A DNA stretch of 64,000 nt from Alkalimonas cellulosilytica (GTDB lineage: Bacteria; Pseudomonadota; Gammaproteobacteria; Enterobacterales; Alteromonadaceae), in contig NZ_JAUHLI010000018.1 in NCBI RefSeq assembly GCF_036325985.1, positions 10,805 through 74,804 on the forward strand, given 5' to 3'. Position numbers and translations under genes: made by a program. Position 1 is the first letter of the stretch. Each line of letters opens with the position of its first letter. Of the stretch, positions 49,475-58,064 are shown in pieces. Under the pieces are notes generated by a model, which ran no database searches, had not been told where the DNA came from, and worked only from the letters and a program-made list of their open reading frames with translations.

Positions 49475-50431
49475 TTAACAAAGCGGTTGCTTGGCCGCCA
49501 ATTGCAATTGGCGCCAGCTGTTGGCACGACCGCCGCTGCACTGGCCGGTCAGTTCGCCCGCCAGTTGACCGGCCTGGCACAGCGCCGCCAGATCGATGCC
49601 GGTCGCGAGTCCCATTTGTTCCAGCATCATCACCACATCTTCGGTGGCGACATTGCCGGTTGCACCGGGGGCAAAAGGGCAACCGCCCAGACCACCGATG
49701 GATGCATCAAAGCGGCGGATGCCAACATCAAGCGCAGCAGCCACATTGGCCAGGCCCATGGCCCGGGTATCGTGAAAATGACAGCCCAGCTTGCTGGCAT
49801 CATGCGCTTGTACCAGTGCCTGCATCAATTGACGCACCGAAGCCGGGTTTGCAGCGCCGATGGTATCGGCCAGCACCAGTTGCTCCGCGCCTATCTCTGC
49901 CAGACTGCTGGCCAGCGACAACACCTGGCTCGGCGGTGTTTTTCCCTCAAAAGGACATTGCCAGGCCACCGCGATGCAGGTAAGCAGTTGGATGTTGTCC
50001 GCCTTGGCCTGCTGCAGGATTTGCTGCAGTTGCTGCACACTTTGCTGCACACTAAGCCGGACATTTTTCTGATTCATGGTTTCGCTGGCGCATACCACAA
50101 ACAACACCGAATCGGCCCCGGCTTTTACCGCCAGTTGATAGCCTTTCAGGTTGGGGATCAACGCTTGCAGCTGTACCCTCGCTTTCGATTGCCCCCGGGC
50201 TTGCGGATCAGTCCTGTGGCGTTTGGCCAGGCTGGCAATCACCTCGTCACTGCCCGCCATAGCAGGCACCGCTTTCGGAGAGACCATGGCACCGGCTTCA
50301 ATCTGCCGTACCCCGGCCTGGATCAATTGCTCAATCAGAGCAATGCGCTGGTCAGGGGTTAAGATCCGGCTTTGATTTTGCAAGCCATCACGGGGGCCGA
50401 CATCGGTGATGATCACATCTGGCACTGACAT
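49475..50431 (-). CDS. Hydroxymethylglutaryl-CoA lyase family protein
   Basis: 318 residues. N-terminal DVGPRDGLQNQ (10-20), metal His pair in GCHFHDTRAMGLAN (about 230-243), and the signature GGLGGCPFAPGATGNVATEDV (about 259-279) with catalytic Cys. TIM-barrel lyase that splits 3-hydroxy-3-methylglutaryl-CoA into acetyl-CoA and acetoacetate; homologues split related branched 3-hydroxy-3-methylacyl-CoA esters. Coupled to the CoA-transferase upstream, whose product may be its substrate. RBS TAGGAG overlaps the transferase stop. Confidence 0.92.
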   Translation of the reverse strand: MSVPDVIITDVGPRDGLQNQSRILTPDQRIALIEQLIQAGVRQIEAGAMVSPKAVPAMAGSDEVIASLAKRHRTDPQARGQSKARVQLQALIPNLKGYQLAVKAGADSVLFVVCASETMNQKNVRLSVQQSVQQLQQILQQAKADNIQLLTCIAVAWQCPFEGKTPPSQVLSLASSLAEIGAEQLVLADTIGAANPASVRQLMQALVQAHDASKLGCHFHDTRAMGLANVAAALDVGIRRFDASIGGLGGCPFAPGATGNVATEDVVMMLEQMGLATGIDLAALCQAGQLAGELTGQCSGGRANSWRQLQLAAKQPLC

Positions 50432-50440
50432 GCGGCGCTC

Positions 50441-51643
50441 CTAGGCAATGATTTGATCACGGCGCAAGGCATCGATGCAATCTTGCGGGAAACCCAGCTC
50501 GTCGGCCAAAATGGCATCGGTGTTCTGGCCTACCAAAGGTGCCGGGCTAAAACTGTCTTCATGCGTGCGTGACAGCTTGATCGGATTGCCGGGGGCCTGG
50601 GTTTTTTTGCCATTCGGGTGGAAAATATCCACCACCATGTTGCGATGACGCACTTGACGGTCATTTAAAGCATCGCTCAGCTTATTGACCGGAGCGCACG
50701 GAATACGGGCTTGCTCCAGCCGCTCTATCCAATAGCTGTTGGTATTGGTCGCAAAGAGTGCATTCAGGCGCGTGTCGATCATGGCTTTGTCGGCAAAACG
50801 ACCCGGTTGGGTGTCGTATTTGGCATCGTCAAATTCCGGCAGCTGCACCACGGTTTTCAGGTTTTGCCAGAAGTTGTCGGTAATGACCGCCAGGATAATG
50901 TGGCCATCCTGGGTTTGGTAGCTGTTGTAAGGCACATGGACAAAATGACCATTGCCAATCGGGTAGGGATCTTCGTTCGATAAAAAGTGCATGGTGGCCA
51001 TGTAATTCAACATCGAAATCTGGCAGTCCAGCATCGAGATATCGACATGCTGGCCTTTGCCGCTTTGCACCCGCTCCAATAGCGCCGCCTGTATACCCAT
51101 CACAGCAAACATGCCGCCACCCAGATCGCCAATCGGAATGCCGGCCCGAATGGGGGTTTGTGGATCGGTGCCGGTAATCGACATGCCACCACCAAAAGCC
51201 TGCGCCACCTGATCAAACGCCGGGCGGTTGGCGCCGGGTCCTTCTGAGCCAAAGCCGGTAATGGTGCAGGTGATGATGCGCTCGTTGTACTGACGCAGGG
51301 TCGGGTAATCAATGCCCAGGCGCTCCGGCACACCGGGGCCAAAGTTACTGACCACCACATCGGCGTTTTTCACCAGCTGGTAAAACAGTTCTTTGCCTTG
51401 CTGCTTTTTCAAATCAATGGCGATGGAGCGCTTGTTGCGGTTCAGGGTAATAAAGTAAGCCCCAAAACCGTCCAGCGAGTTGTTCGGATCGCTGGCCAGC
51501 AATTTGCGGGTGCCTTCGCCTTGGCGCGGCTCTACTTTGATCACATCGGCCCCCATATCGGCAAGCAACATGGTGCCATAAGGCCCAGACAGCATATGCG
51601 TCAGATCCAGGATTTTGATCCCTGCCAGGGGTTTATTGAACAT
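50441..51643 (-). CDS. Family III (CaiB/BaiF) CoA-transferase
   Basis: 400 residues. ILDLTHMLSGPYGTMLLADMGADVIKVEP (about 10-38), NRNKRSIAIDLKKQQG, catalytic Asp in IPIGDLGGGMFAVMGIQAALL (about 170-190). Fourth CoA-transferase of the window and head of the 51643-46668 operon, directly before HMG-CoA lyase; the pair suggests activation of a 3-hydroxy-3-methylglutarate-like acid, then cleavage. Its promoter (51677-51704) carries the TAATGATAT-type operator. Confidence 0.92.
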   Translation of the reverse strand: MFNKPLAGIKILDLTHMLSGPYGTMLLADMGADVIKVEPRQGEGTRKLLASDPNNSLDGFGAYFITLNRNKRSIAIDLKKQQGKELFYQLVKNADVVVSNFGPGVPERLGIDYPTLRQYNERIITCTITGFGSEGPGANRPAFDQVAQAFGGGMSITGTDPQTPIRAGIPIGDLGGGMFAVMGIQAALLERVQSGKGQHVDISMLDCQISMLNYMATMHFLSNEDPYPIGNGHFVHVPYNSYQTQDGHIILAVITDNFWQNLKTVVQLPEFDDAKYDTQPGRFADKAMIDTRLNALFATNTNSYWIERLEQARIPCAPVNKLSDALNDRQVRHRNMVVDIFHPNGKKTQAPGNPIKLSRTHEDSFSPAPLVGQNTDAILADELGFPQDCIDALRRDQIIA

Positions 51644-51664
51644 AGCGCAATCCTATTGATGTTT

Positions 51665-51704
51665 TAATGATATAACTATATATCAAACAATCTTGTTTTG
51701 TAAA
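51665..51704 (-). promoter_or_regulatory. Promoter and operator of the CoA-transferase/HMG-CoA lyase operon
   Basis: Minus strand: -35 TTTACA (51704-51699), 16-base spacer, -10 TATATA (51682-51677). The dyad TGATATA-N4-TATATCA (51668-51685) covers the -10. On the plus strand it contains TAATGATAT (51665-51673), shared with the control regions at 43709 and 61867 (inverted). This fits repression until an inducer appears. Confidence 0.6.
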
Positions 51705-51725
51705 CCTAAAACAACACCCTTTTCA

Positions 51726-52502
51726 TCAGAACTCTTCCAACAAACGTCCTTTGCCGGTGATGCGATCCTCAATGCCACAGCTGCGCAGCGCATGCCAGAC
51801 CGTGGCCTGATTGATGGGCAGCAAGGGCTTGCCCAGAATGTGCTCGAAGGTCGGAAACAGATCCAGCGTCGACAAGTTGGTACCACACTGCACGATGGCA
51901 TCGACGTCGTTGCCATCGACCTCGTAGATGGCATCAATCACTTGCTGGATCGGGGTTTCCGCTATGGCGGTGGCGGAAGGGCGGTTCAAGCCCTTGACCT
52001 TATGCACCTGAAAACCAATGTCGGTGAAAAAGCGGTAGACATTGTCATCGCCGACCTGGGGGTAAGGTGTGATGACCGAGATTTTTTTGGCGCCAAATTT
52101 CTCCAGTGCCATTCGGGTCGCGGTGGCACCTGTGGTCAGGCCCATGTCGCCAATTTGAGCCCGAATTTGTTCTTCAAAACGCAGATTGCCATCCAGGCCG
52201 CCCCAGAAGGTTTCGGCACTCATGCCCAGCATGATGTGTTTGACTTTGGCACTGAGCACATTGCGAATTGACAGCGGAATTTCATCGCGGATCAAATCGA
52301 GAAAACGCTCAAAGACGGTATTTTCGTTGTCGCCGCTTTGCTGCACCTCGCTGGCCCAGTCGCGCAGTTCAATCCAGAAACGCGATGGGTGCCAGGTGAC
52401 GCCGTCCAGTGCGAATTTTTGCAAATCGTATTCCACGCCGGTATTGGTCGAAGGGATGATGACCCCTATCTGAGCCCGATGGGCAATTTGATAATTGTGC
52501 AT
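51726..52502 (-). CDS. Maleate isomerase/arylmalonate decarboxylase-family (Asp/Glu racemase fold) protein
   Basis: 258 residues. N-terminal IGVIIPSTNTGVEYDLQKF (12-30), middle ITPYPQVGDDNVYRFFTDIGFQV (144-166), Cys206 in IVQCGTNLS. Maleate cis-trans isomerases use two Cys; here the first position falls in LGMSAETFW (92-100), with no Cys, leaving only the C-terminal one, as in arylmalonate decarboxylase. So isomerase, decarboxylase or racemase are all open. Last gene of the long RCCR operon, after a FAD monooxygenase and isochorismatase-type amidase: a maleate-type product of that amidase is its likely substrate. Confidence 0.85.
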   Translation of the reverse strand: MHNYQIAHRAQIGVIIPSTNTGVEYDLQKFALDGVTWHPSRFWIELRDWASEVQQSGDNENTVFERFLDLIRDEIPLSIRNVLSAKVKHIMLGMSAETFWGGLDGNLRFEEQIRAQIGDMGLTTGATATRMALEKFGAKKISVITPYPQVGDDNVYRFFTDIGFQVHKVKGLNRPSATAIAETPIQQVIDAIYEVDGNDVDAIVQCGTNLSTLDLFPTFEHILGKPLLPINQATVWHALRSCGIEDRITGKGRLLEEF

Positions 52503-52523
52503 AAAAACTCCACTCCAGTTGCT

Positions 52524-53729
52524 TTAGGCGTGCTCTAAACTGTCGCGCAGGCAGTGAAACATGGCGCGTTCCAGCATGAAATCCCGGGCTTTCACCGGAT
52601 CCTTGGCGGTATCCATAAACCATTGCTGGCGTTTGGCTTGCTCTTTGGGATCTTTTTCTTCCATCAGCTTTTTGTTGCTGATGGTGTGTTGCTGCACAAA
52701 TTGCACCGCCAAATCCTTGCGCTGACGCTCGTACTGCGCGAAAAGCTCCGGGTAGCTGGCACCTTCTTTCAAAATTCGGGTCAGCTTCTGGGCCAGATTG
52801 TGCGCATCGTGCAAACCGCCATTCATGCCCATGCCACCCAGCGGGTTGTTGATATGGGCCGCGTCGCCCACCAGCACCATCCGGCCCTGCACATAGCGCT
52901 CGGCCACGCGCTGATGCACCGCATAGAGGGTGCGATGGCCGATGTCGTAGTCCTCGTCCTTGGCATGCAGGTGCTGCAACCGCTGCTGAATGTACTGATC
53001 GTTCAGATAGGTTTGTGCCGGGTTGGGCTCGGCCGGATCGGTCGGCCAGAGCACCCGCCAGAGTTTTTCTGTGCGCAAAAGTACGCACCATTCATCCGGA
53101 TCCGAGATGTAATTGACGTAGGATAAGTTGTCGAACACGGCTTCAAACGGGAAGGAGGTGCTGACCACCAGAAACTTTTCGTTGTAGGTAAAGCCACCGT
53201 AGCCAATGCCGGCCGCTTTTCGCACCTGACTGGAGGCGCCGTCGCAACCAAGCAAAAAGCTGCCGCGAAATTGCTTTTCGTTGTCTGGGGTATTGACCAG
53301 TGCCGTGACGCCGCTGTCATCCTGCGAAAAACCCAGGATCTCATGGCTGAACAACACCTGAGCACAAGGGTAGTTGGCCAGTTCGCGGTTGATGATGCGG
53401 GTCATTTCGTACTGTTCTAATTGCAGCCGAAATGGAAAGCGGGTGTCGTCGGCCAACAGCGACATATCAAATTCGGCCACAGCGCCGGTTTTCCGATCGC
53501 GGTACTGGTAGCGATCGACCTTCAATCCCTGGGCAATCATGGTTTCGGCCACCCCCAGTTCATCCAGCATTTCCAGTGATGGTGGATGAAAGGTGGAGGC
53601 GCGCAAATCAACCGGCAAATCCGGCTGCTTCTCAAACACGATCACCGGGATCTGTTGCCGGGCCAGATACAGCGCCAGCAGGGAACCGGCAGGGCCAGAA
53701 CCCGCAATAAGGACAGGCAAAGTTGACAT
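52524..53729 (-). CDS. FAD-dependent aromatic-hydroxylase-type monooxygenase
   Basis: 401 residues from ATG 53729, one base after the isochorismatase stop; a longer frame into that gene is rejected. PHBH/TfdB-type signatures: VLIAGSGPAGSLLALYLA (6-23), GCDGASSQVRKAAG (161-174) and GDAAHINNPLGGMGMNGGLHDAHNLA (about 291-316). Uses NAD(P)H and O2 to hydroxylate or oxidatively open an electron-rich ring. In this operon it could attack a pyrrole or pyrrolinone ring. Only the FAD domain and cap are present, without the long C-terminal thioredoxin-like domain of phenol hydroxylases. Confidence 0.9.
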   Translation of the reverse strand: MSTLPVLIAGSGPAGSLLALYLARQQIPVIVFEKQPDLPVDLRASTFHPPSLEMLDELGVAETMIAQGLKVDRYQYRDRKTGAVAEFDMSLLADDTRFPFRLQLEQYEMTRIINRELANYPCAQVLFSHEILGFSQDDSGVTALVNTPDNEKQFRGSFLLGCDGASSQVRKAAGIGYGGFTYNEKFLVVSTSFPFEAVFDNLSYVNYISDPDEWCVLLRTEKLWRVLWPTDPAEPNPAQTYLNDQYIQQRLQHLHAKDEDYDIGHRTLYAVHQRVAERYVQGRMVLVGDAAHINNPLGGMGMNGGLHDAHNLAQKLTRILKEGASYPELFAQYERQRKDLAVQFVQQHTISNKKLMEEKDPKEQAKRQQWFMDTAKDPVKARDFMLERAMFHCLRDSLEHA

Positions 53730-53730
53730 A

Positions 53731-54333
53731 TTAACGGCTCTCTTCTTGGTTAAGTTGGGTAAGCAGCTGGTCGAGGCAGACCACATCTGCGTATTTGGCA
53801 TGCATATCAAACAAATTGGCCTGATGCGCGGCCGGGTTGCGATCGCCGACCGCTTCTTTTGGCAGCTGTACCGGGTAATTGTGCTGCATCGCATCGATCA
53901 CGGTGGCCCGGACACAGCCACTGGTGGTCAGGCCGGTGATCACCACCGAGTCGGCACCGCTTTGTTGCAACAAGTCGGCAAGCGGGGTACCAAAAAAGGC
54001 GCTGGCACCGTGTTTTTCAATCAGTACTTCCTCTGGCCTGGGGCTGAGCCTGGCATCGACCTGCACCCAGCGCGAGTCCGGGGTCAGCAGGTTTAATGCC
54101 GGTACCCGTTGGCGGAAAATTCGCCCTTGCTCTTCGCTGCGATAAAGCACGGTGGAAAAAAACACCGGCAGTTGCCTGCGGCGAAATACCTGCAGCAAGG
54201 CCAGATTGGCGGCAACCACTTGTGGGCATTCGGTGCCAAGCGGGCAGGCCGGATTGGTAAAGCCTTCAATCATATCGACCAAAATCAAAGCAGGGCGTTG
54301 ACCAGGCGGCAGACTACGACGTTCCAGATCCAT
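53731..54333 (-). CDS. Isochorismatase-family amidohydrolase (maleamate amidase-like)
   Basis: 200 residues. Triad Asp20 (ALILVDMIEGF), Lys107 (LIEKHGASAFFGT) and Cys140 (GLTTSGCVRATVIDAM), a closer match to the NicF/nicotinamidase style than the paralogue at 1551-2222. Expected to release ammonia from a primary amide such as a substituted maleamate. RBS AGGAG. Placed between a hydrolase and a FAD monooxygenase, with a maleate-isomerase-fold protein two genes downstream; that order recalls nicotinate catabolism (NicF, NicE), but no nicotinate hydroxylase or NicX gene is here. Confidence 0.9.
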   Translation of the reverse strand: MDLERRSLPPGQRPALILVDMIEGFTNPACPLGTECPQVVAANLALLQVFRRRQLPVFFSTVLYRSEEQGRIFRQRVPALNLLTPDSRWVQVDARLSPRPEEVLIEKHGASAFFGTPLADLLQQSGADSVVITGLTTSGCVRATVIDAMQHNYPVQLPKEAVGDRNPAAHQANLFDMHAKYADVVCLDQLLTQLNQEESR

Positions 54334-54337
54334 GCAA

Positions 54338-55201
54338 CTAGACTCCTCTGCTCGTCAAAAAATCGGTGATGACGTTCGCCAGCAGCTCTGGCTGGCGCTC
54401 AAACACATAGGTACCTGCCATGCCCAAGTCCTGCAGCTGGCCTTGCTTCAGCAGCTTCAAACTGGCTGGCATAGCAGCATAGAGCGCGTCTTGCTGGCCG
54501 GCCATCAGCAAGGTAGGGCAAGCGATCTGCCTCAGGCAGCCGGCAAAATCATGCGCCGCTACCGCCTGATACAACTGCTGGTAGCCCTTGCCCAGTTGCA
54601 AGGCCGAGCACAGTTCCCGTTCGGTGATAGCAAGCGGCAGTGCCGGGTCCTTGGCGCGCAGGTACTGCCAGAGTGGCAGCAGATGGCTGCCATCATCACT
54701 GCTTGGCAAGGGGTATGGCATGTTCTGCAGCCGTTGGCGCAGCGTCTCATCCAGCAGCGGTGGGCCGGATAGCACAGCGGCTTGAAGTCCTGGCAGCCAA
54801 AAGGCCGCCATCTCGGCCGCCACGGCGGCGCCGGTATGGTGCCCGACAATGGCAGCAACAGGGCTAGCATCAAGCTGGAGCGACGCCAGGCTGCAGGTCA
54901 GACAAGCGGCCAGCGCTGAGATGCTGGCGGTGTGCTGCTCACTGCTGATAAGTGCATCCGACTGACCACAGCCGGGCAAATCGGGAGCGACACAGCAGTA
55001 GTGGCTAGCAAGCAGCTGCATCAAGGGTTCAAACATGGCGCTGTGGCTGGGCGCCTGATGCAGCAGCAACAGCAGCGGGCGCTCTGGATCGCCGGCGCTG
55101 CGAAGATGCAGCTGTGCGCCTGCGGGCAGGCTCAGCCCCAGATCTTTTGGCGCCCTCAGGGCCAGGTAACGGCGCTCTACCGGGAAAGACGCTGCTGTCA
55201 T
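54338..55201 (-). CDS. Alpha/beta hydrolase-fold protein with non-canonical catalytic residues
   Basis: 287 residues from ATG 55201, which overlaps the ALDH stop (ATGA). Fold marks: LLLLHQAPSHSAMFEPL (44-60), VAPDLPGCGQSD (71-82). The nucleophile elbow is IVGHHTGAAVAAE (118-130): the Ser of GxSxG is His122. The usual C-terminal His region reads GMAGTYVFERQPE with no His. The remaining acid MAGQQDALYA is present. So it is either not a serine hydrolase or a binding/lyase member of the fold. Other catabolic-cluster proteins with GHHTG are known to me only as uncharacterised. Confidence 0.82.
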   Translation of the reverse strand: MTAASFPVERRYLALRAPKDLGLSLPAGAQLHLRSAGDPERPLLLLLHQAPSHSAMFEPLMQLLASHYCCVAPDLPGCGQSDALISSEQHTASISALAACLTCSLASLQLDASPVAAIVGHHTGAAVAAEMAAFWLPGLQAAVLSGPPLLDETLRQRLQNMPYPLPSSDDGSHLLPLWQYLRAKDPALPLAITERELCSALQLGKGYQQLYQAVAAHDFAGCLRQIACPTLLMAGQQDALYAAMPASLKLLKQGQLQDLGMAGTYVFERQPELLANVITDFLTSRGV

Positions 55202-56637
55202 AGCGAATCGTCCAGTTCCATGCTGATCCACTTCAGATCGGTAAATTCGGCGGTGGAATAAGCGCCACCGCTTCGGCCAACGCCGGACAACTTGCTGCCG
55301 CCAATCGGCGCCAGCGCATTGCTTTGAAACGCATGCATGCCGATATGCACCGAGCCGGCCTGAATAGCGCGCGCTGCCTGCATCGCCCAGACCATGTTTT
55401 TGGTCAGCACCGCAGAGGACAACGCATAGTCGCTGTCATTGACACAGGCAATCCCTGCGGCCAGGTTGTCGACTTTGATGACGGACAACACCGGGCCGAA
55501 CAATTCTTCGCGCCAGGCGGTGCAGTGCGACGGGGTATGCAGCAGCACGGTCGGCTGATACACCAGCCCTTGCTGCACCTTGCCGCCGGTCAGCAGCGTC
55601 GCCCCGGCGGTGACGGCTTCATCCACCGCCTGCTGCACTTTGTGCACCGCCTGACGGTTAATCAACGGGCCGTAGGCACTGCGCTCATCACGCAAATCCC
55701 CTAAGTACAGCTTTTCTGCCTGTTGCTTTAACGCCGCGACAAAGTCATCAAAAATAGCGGCTTCGACCACGGCACGGCTATTGGCCATGCAGATCTGACC
55801 GCTGTGGGTAAAAATGCCCTGTGCCACGACGGCGGCCGCCTTGGCAGGATCGACATCGCGCAGCACCAGGGCGGCACTTTTCCCGCCCAATTCCAGCTGG
55901 GTGCGCACCATGCGCCTGGCGGCGCTGGCACCGACCAGCTGGCCAGTGCGGGTGGAGCCGGTTAAGGCGATGCAATGCACATCCGGGTGTTCGGTTAACG
56001 GAGCGCCACACTCAGCGCCAAAACCGCTCAGCACGCTGATGGCTTTGGCAGGCAGGCCGGCTTCAAGCAAAATCTGGCCCAAGGCCACCGCTATCATCGG
56101 GGTTTCTTCCGAGGGTTTGATCACCACGGCATTGCCGGCAGCCAGCGGAAAGGCGGTCATTTTGCACAGCAAGGACAAAGGCGCATTGTAGGGAGACACC
56201 ACCGCCACCACGCCAAGCGGCTGGCGCAACACCATCGAGATGCGGTTGGGGTTGTCGTTTGGAAAGGTCTGGCCATAAAGGCGACGGGCTTCACCGGCGG
56301 CGGTGCGCAGCAAATCCACCGTGTAGCGGATCTCAAAACGCGCCTTTTGAATGGTGGAGCCACTTTCATCCATCAAGAGTTCCAGCAGCCGCTCCAGCCC
56401 CTGTTGCTCGATGATGTCGGCGGCTTTTAGCAGACAAGCTTCGCGTTTGGCTGGTGCCAGTGCAGACCACTCGACAAAGCCTTGCTGGGCCAGGGCAACC
56501 GCCCGGTTCACATCTTCGGCATTGGCACGGGCCGAGCGGCCAAGCGGCTGTTCGGTGGCCGGCGCCAGCACCTCAAAATAAGCACCGCTTTGCGATGGCT
56601 GCGCTTTGCCATCCAGTAACAACTCGGTTTGTCTCAT
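55198..56637 (-). CDS. Aldehyde dehydrogenase family protein
   Basis: 479 residues. GVVAVVSPYNAPLSLLCKMTAFPLAAGNAVVIKPSEE (about 144-180), ALTGSTRTGQLVG (about 225-237), catalytic Glu in LELGGKSAALV (about 249-259), catalytic Cys in HSGQICMANSRAVVE (about 278-292), EELFGPVLSVIKV. Complete NAD(P)-dependent ALDH, benzaldehyde/salicylaldehyde-dehydrogenase-like in style. Overlaps by ATGA with the ALDH gene upstream and the hydrolase downstream. Confidence 0.92.
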   Translation of the reverse strand: MRQTELLLDGKAQPSQSGAYFEVLAPATEQPLGRSARANAEDVNRAVALAQQGFVEWSALAPAKREACLLKAADIIEQQGLERLLELLMDESGSTIQKARFEIRYTVDLLRTAAGEARRLYGQTFPNDNPNRISMVLRQPLGVVAVVSPYNAPLSLLCKMTAFPLAAGNAVVIKPSEETPMIAVALGQILLEAGLPAKAISVLSGFGAECGAPLTEHPDVHCIALTGSTRTGQLVGASAARRMVRTQLELGGKSAALVLRDVDPAKAAAVVAQGIFTHSGQICMANSRAVVEAAIFDDFVAALKQQAEKLYLGDLRDERSAYGPLINRQAVHKVQQAVDEAVTAGATLLTGGKVQQGLVYQPTVLLHTPSHCTAWREELFGPVLSVIKVDNLAAGIACVNDSDYALSSAVLTKNMVWAMQAARAIQAGSVHIGMHAFQSNALAPIGGSKLSGVGRSGGAYSTAEFTDLKWISMELDDSL

Positions 56638-58064
56638 CCGGCGACTCCTATCACCCGGGTGCCCCGGAAAAACTCAAAGGTCTCCACCACGCCTTCATCG
56701 CCCAGACCACTTTTGCCCCAGGCAGGGCGCGGGGCCATCGGATTCAGATTCAGCAAGCTGATGGCATTGATTTTGATACCGCCGGTGCGGATGGTCCGGG
56801 CCAGTTGCCAGGCGTGCTCTGGCTCGCCAAACACATAGGCGGCCAGGCCAAAGGGTGTCTGGTTGGCCAGGCGACTGGCCTCTTCGTCACTGGCAAAGGT
56901 GTGCCAGCAAGCGACCGGGCCAAAGACTTCATCCAGCGTCAGCTCGGGCGAGAGCCCCAGCACCAGGGTCGGTGGAAGGTAAAACCCCTGACTGGCTGGA
57001 ACGGCGGTGGGTTGCAGGATGTCGGCGCCCTGACTGCGAAAGCGGTCAATCGCCTGCTGGACATGCTGTTGATGGCCGCGATGCACCAGCGGGCCCATCT
57101 GCGCCTGTTCATCGCTGGATGCACCCAGCCGCACTGCTGCCAGCAAGGGTTTGACTTTGCTCAGCAAGGCTTCGCTAAGATCCTGATGCACCAGAATACG
57201 GCCAAGGGCACGGCACCACTGAGCATTCATGGTGGTCAGCCCCGTCACTATGGCGGCGGCGGCCTGATCCAGATCGGCACCGGGTAGCACCAGCATCGGG
57301 TTGTTGCCACCCAGCTCCAGCTGCACCGGTTTGATTTGTTCGCCACAGACTTTGCCAATGGCCGCGCCAGCAACAGCGCCACCGGTAAAGGACACGCAAC
57401 GGGTGCGCTCATCCCGTACCAATCGACTGCCGACCATGGCACTGCCATGCAGCAGTTGGAACACACCCACCGGCAAATCAGCGGCTGCAATGGCTTCGGC
57501 AATCAATTGCGCAGAGCCTGCCGCCCATTCCGATGGCTTAAAGAGCACACTGCAACCCGCGGCCAGTGCACTGGCTATTTTGTGACAGGCAATGCCCGAA
57601 GGGGCATTCCAGGGGGTAATGATGGCGGCCACACCTAGTGGCAGCCGGGCGATTTCGACATCGCTGTAAGTTCCGGGCAAGTACTGCACCGAATCGCGGT
57701 TTCGCAGCACCCCGGCGGCGGCCCGAAAGGCGGCTGGGCAAATGGCCGCTACTTGCCGGGTTTGGCTGATGACCACACCATTTTGCAGGGCATCGATCCG
57801 GGCAATGGCCTCGGCCATCCCTTCCAGTTGGCTGGCAATGCGCTCCAGCGCTTCGGCCCGCATCTCGGGGGCGGCCAAACACCAGCTGCCCTGGTCAAAG
57901 GCTTGCTGTGCACTGACCAGCGCCTGTTCCACCTGTTCGGCACTGCTGCTGGCCTGATAGCCCAGGATGCTGCCATCGTTCGGGTTGGTCAACGCCATCG
58001 CCGAGGGGGTGGTCGCCTGCCAGTCACCGGCAATAAAATTGCGAAATTCTGGTAACTGCGTCAT
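56634..58064 (-). CDS. Aldehyde dehydrogenase family protein
   Basis: 476 residues from ATG 58064, overlapping the acyl-CoA dehydrogenase stop (ATGA); a longer frame is rejected. GVAAIITPWNAPSGIACHKIASALAAGCSVLFKPSEW (about 141-177), catalytic Glu in LELGGNNPMLV (about 247-257), catalytic Cys in NAQWCRALGRILV (about 278-290). The usual GQxC motif reads AQWC, slightly divergent. Oxidises an aldehyde that differs from that of its neighbour, as the two are only distantly alike. Confidence 0.9.
   Translation of the reverse strand: MTQLPEFRNFIAGDWQATTPSAMALTNPNDGSILGYQASSSAEQVEQALVSAQQAFDQGSWCLAAPEMRAEALERIASQLEGMAEAIARIDALQNGVVISQTRQVAAICPAAFRAAAGVLRNRDSVQYLPGTYSDVEIARLPLGVAAIITPWNAPSGIACHKIASALAAGCSVLFKPSEWAAGSAQLIAEAIAAADLPVGVFQLLHGSAMVGSRLVRDERTRCVSFTGGAVAGAAIGKVCGEQIKPVQLELGGNNPMLVLPGADLDQAAAAIVTGLTTMNAQWCRALGRILVHQDLSEALLSKVKPLLAAVRLGASSDEQAQMGPLVHRGHQQHVQQAIDRFRSQGADILQPTAVPASQGFYLPPTLVLGLSPELTLDEVFGPVACWHTFASDEEASRLANQTPFGLAAYVFGEPEHAWQLARTIRTGGIKINAISLLNLNPMAPRPAWGKSGLGDEGVVETFEFFRGTRVIGVAG

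Noticed and set aside
49472..50362. Plus-strand open frame (296 codons) opposite the HMG-CoA lyase
   Set aside because: Antisense shadow of a gene with clear catalytic signatures; no ribosome site or domain.
51693..52271. Plus-strand open frame opposite the maleate-isomerase-fold gene
   Set aside because: Shadow; the minus-strand protein is the one with family motifs and a good ribosome site.
51726..54333. Nicotinate (nic) catabolic cluster
   Set aside because: NicF-like and NicE-like folds occur, but no nicotinate hydroxylase, NicC- or NicX-type ring cleavage gene was seen, and one Cys of NicE is missing.
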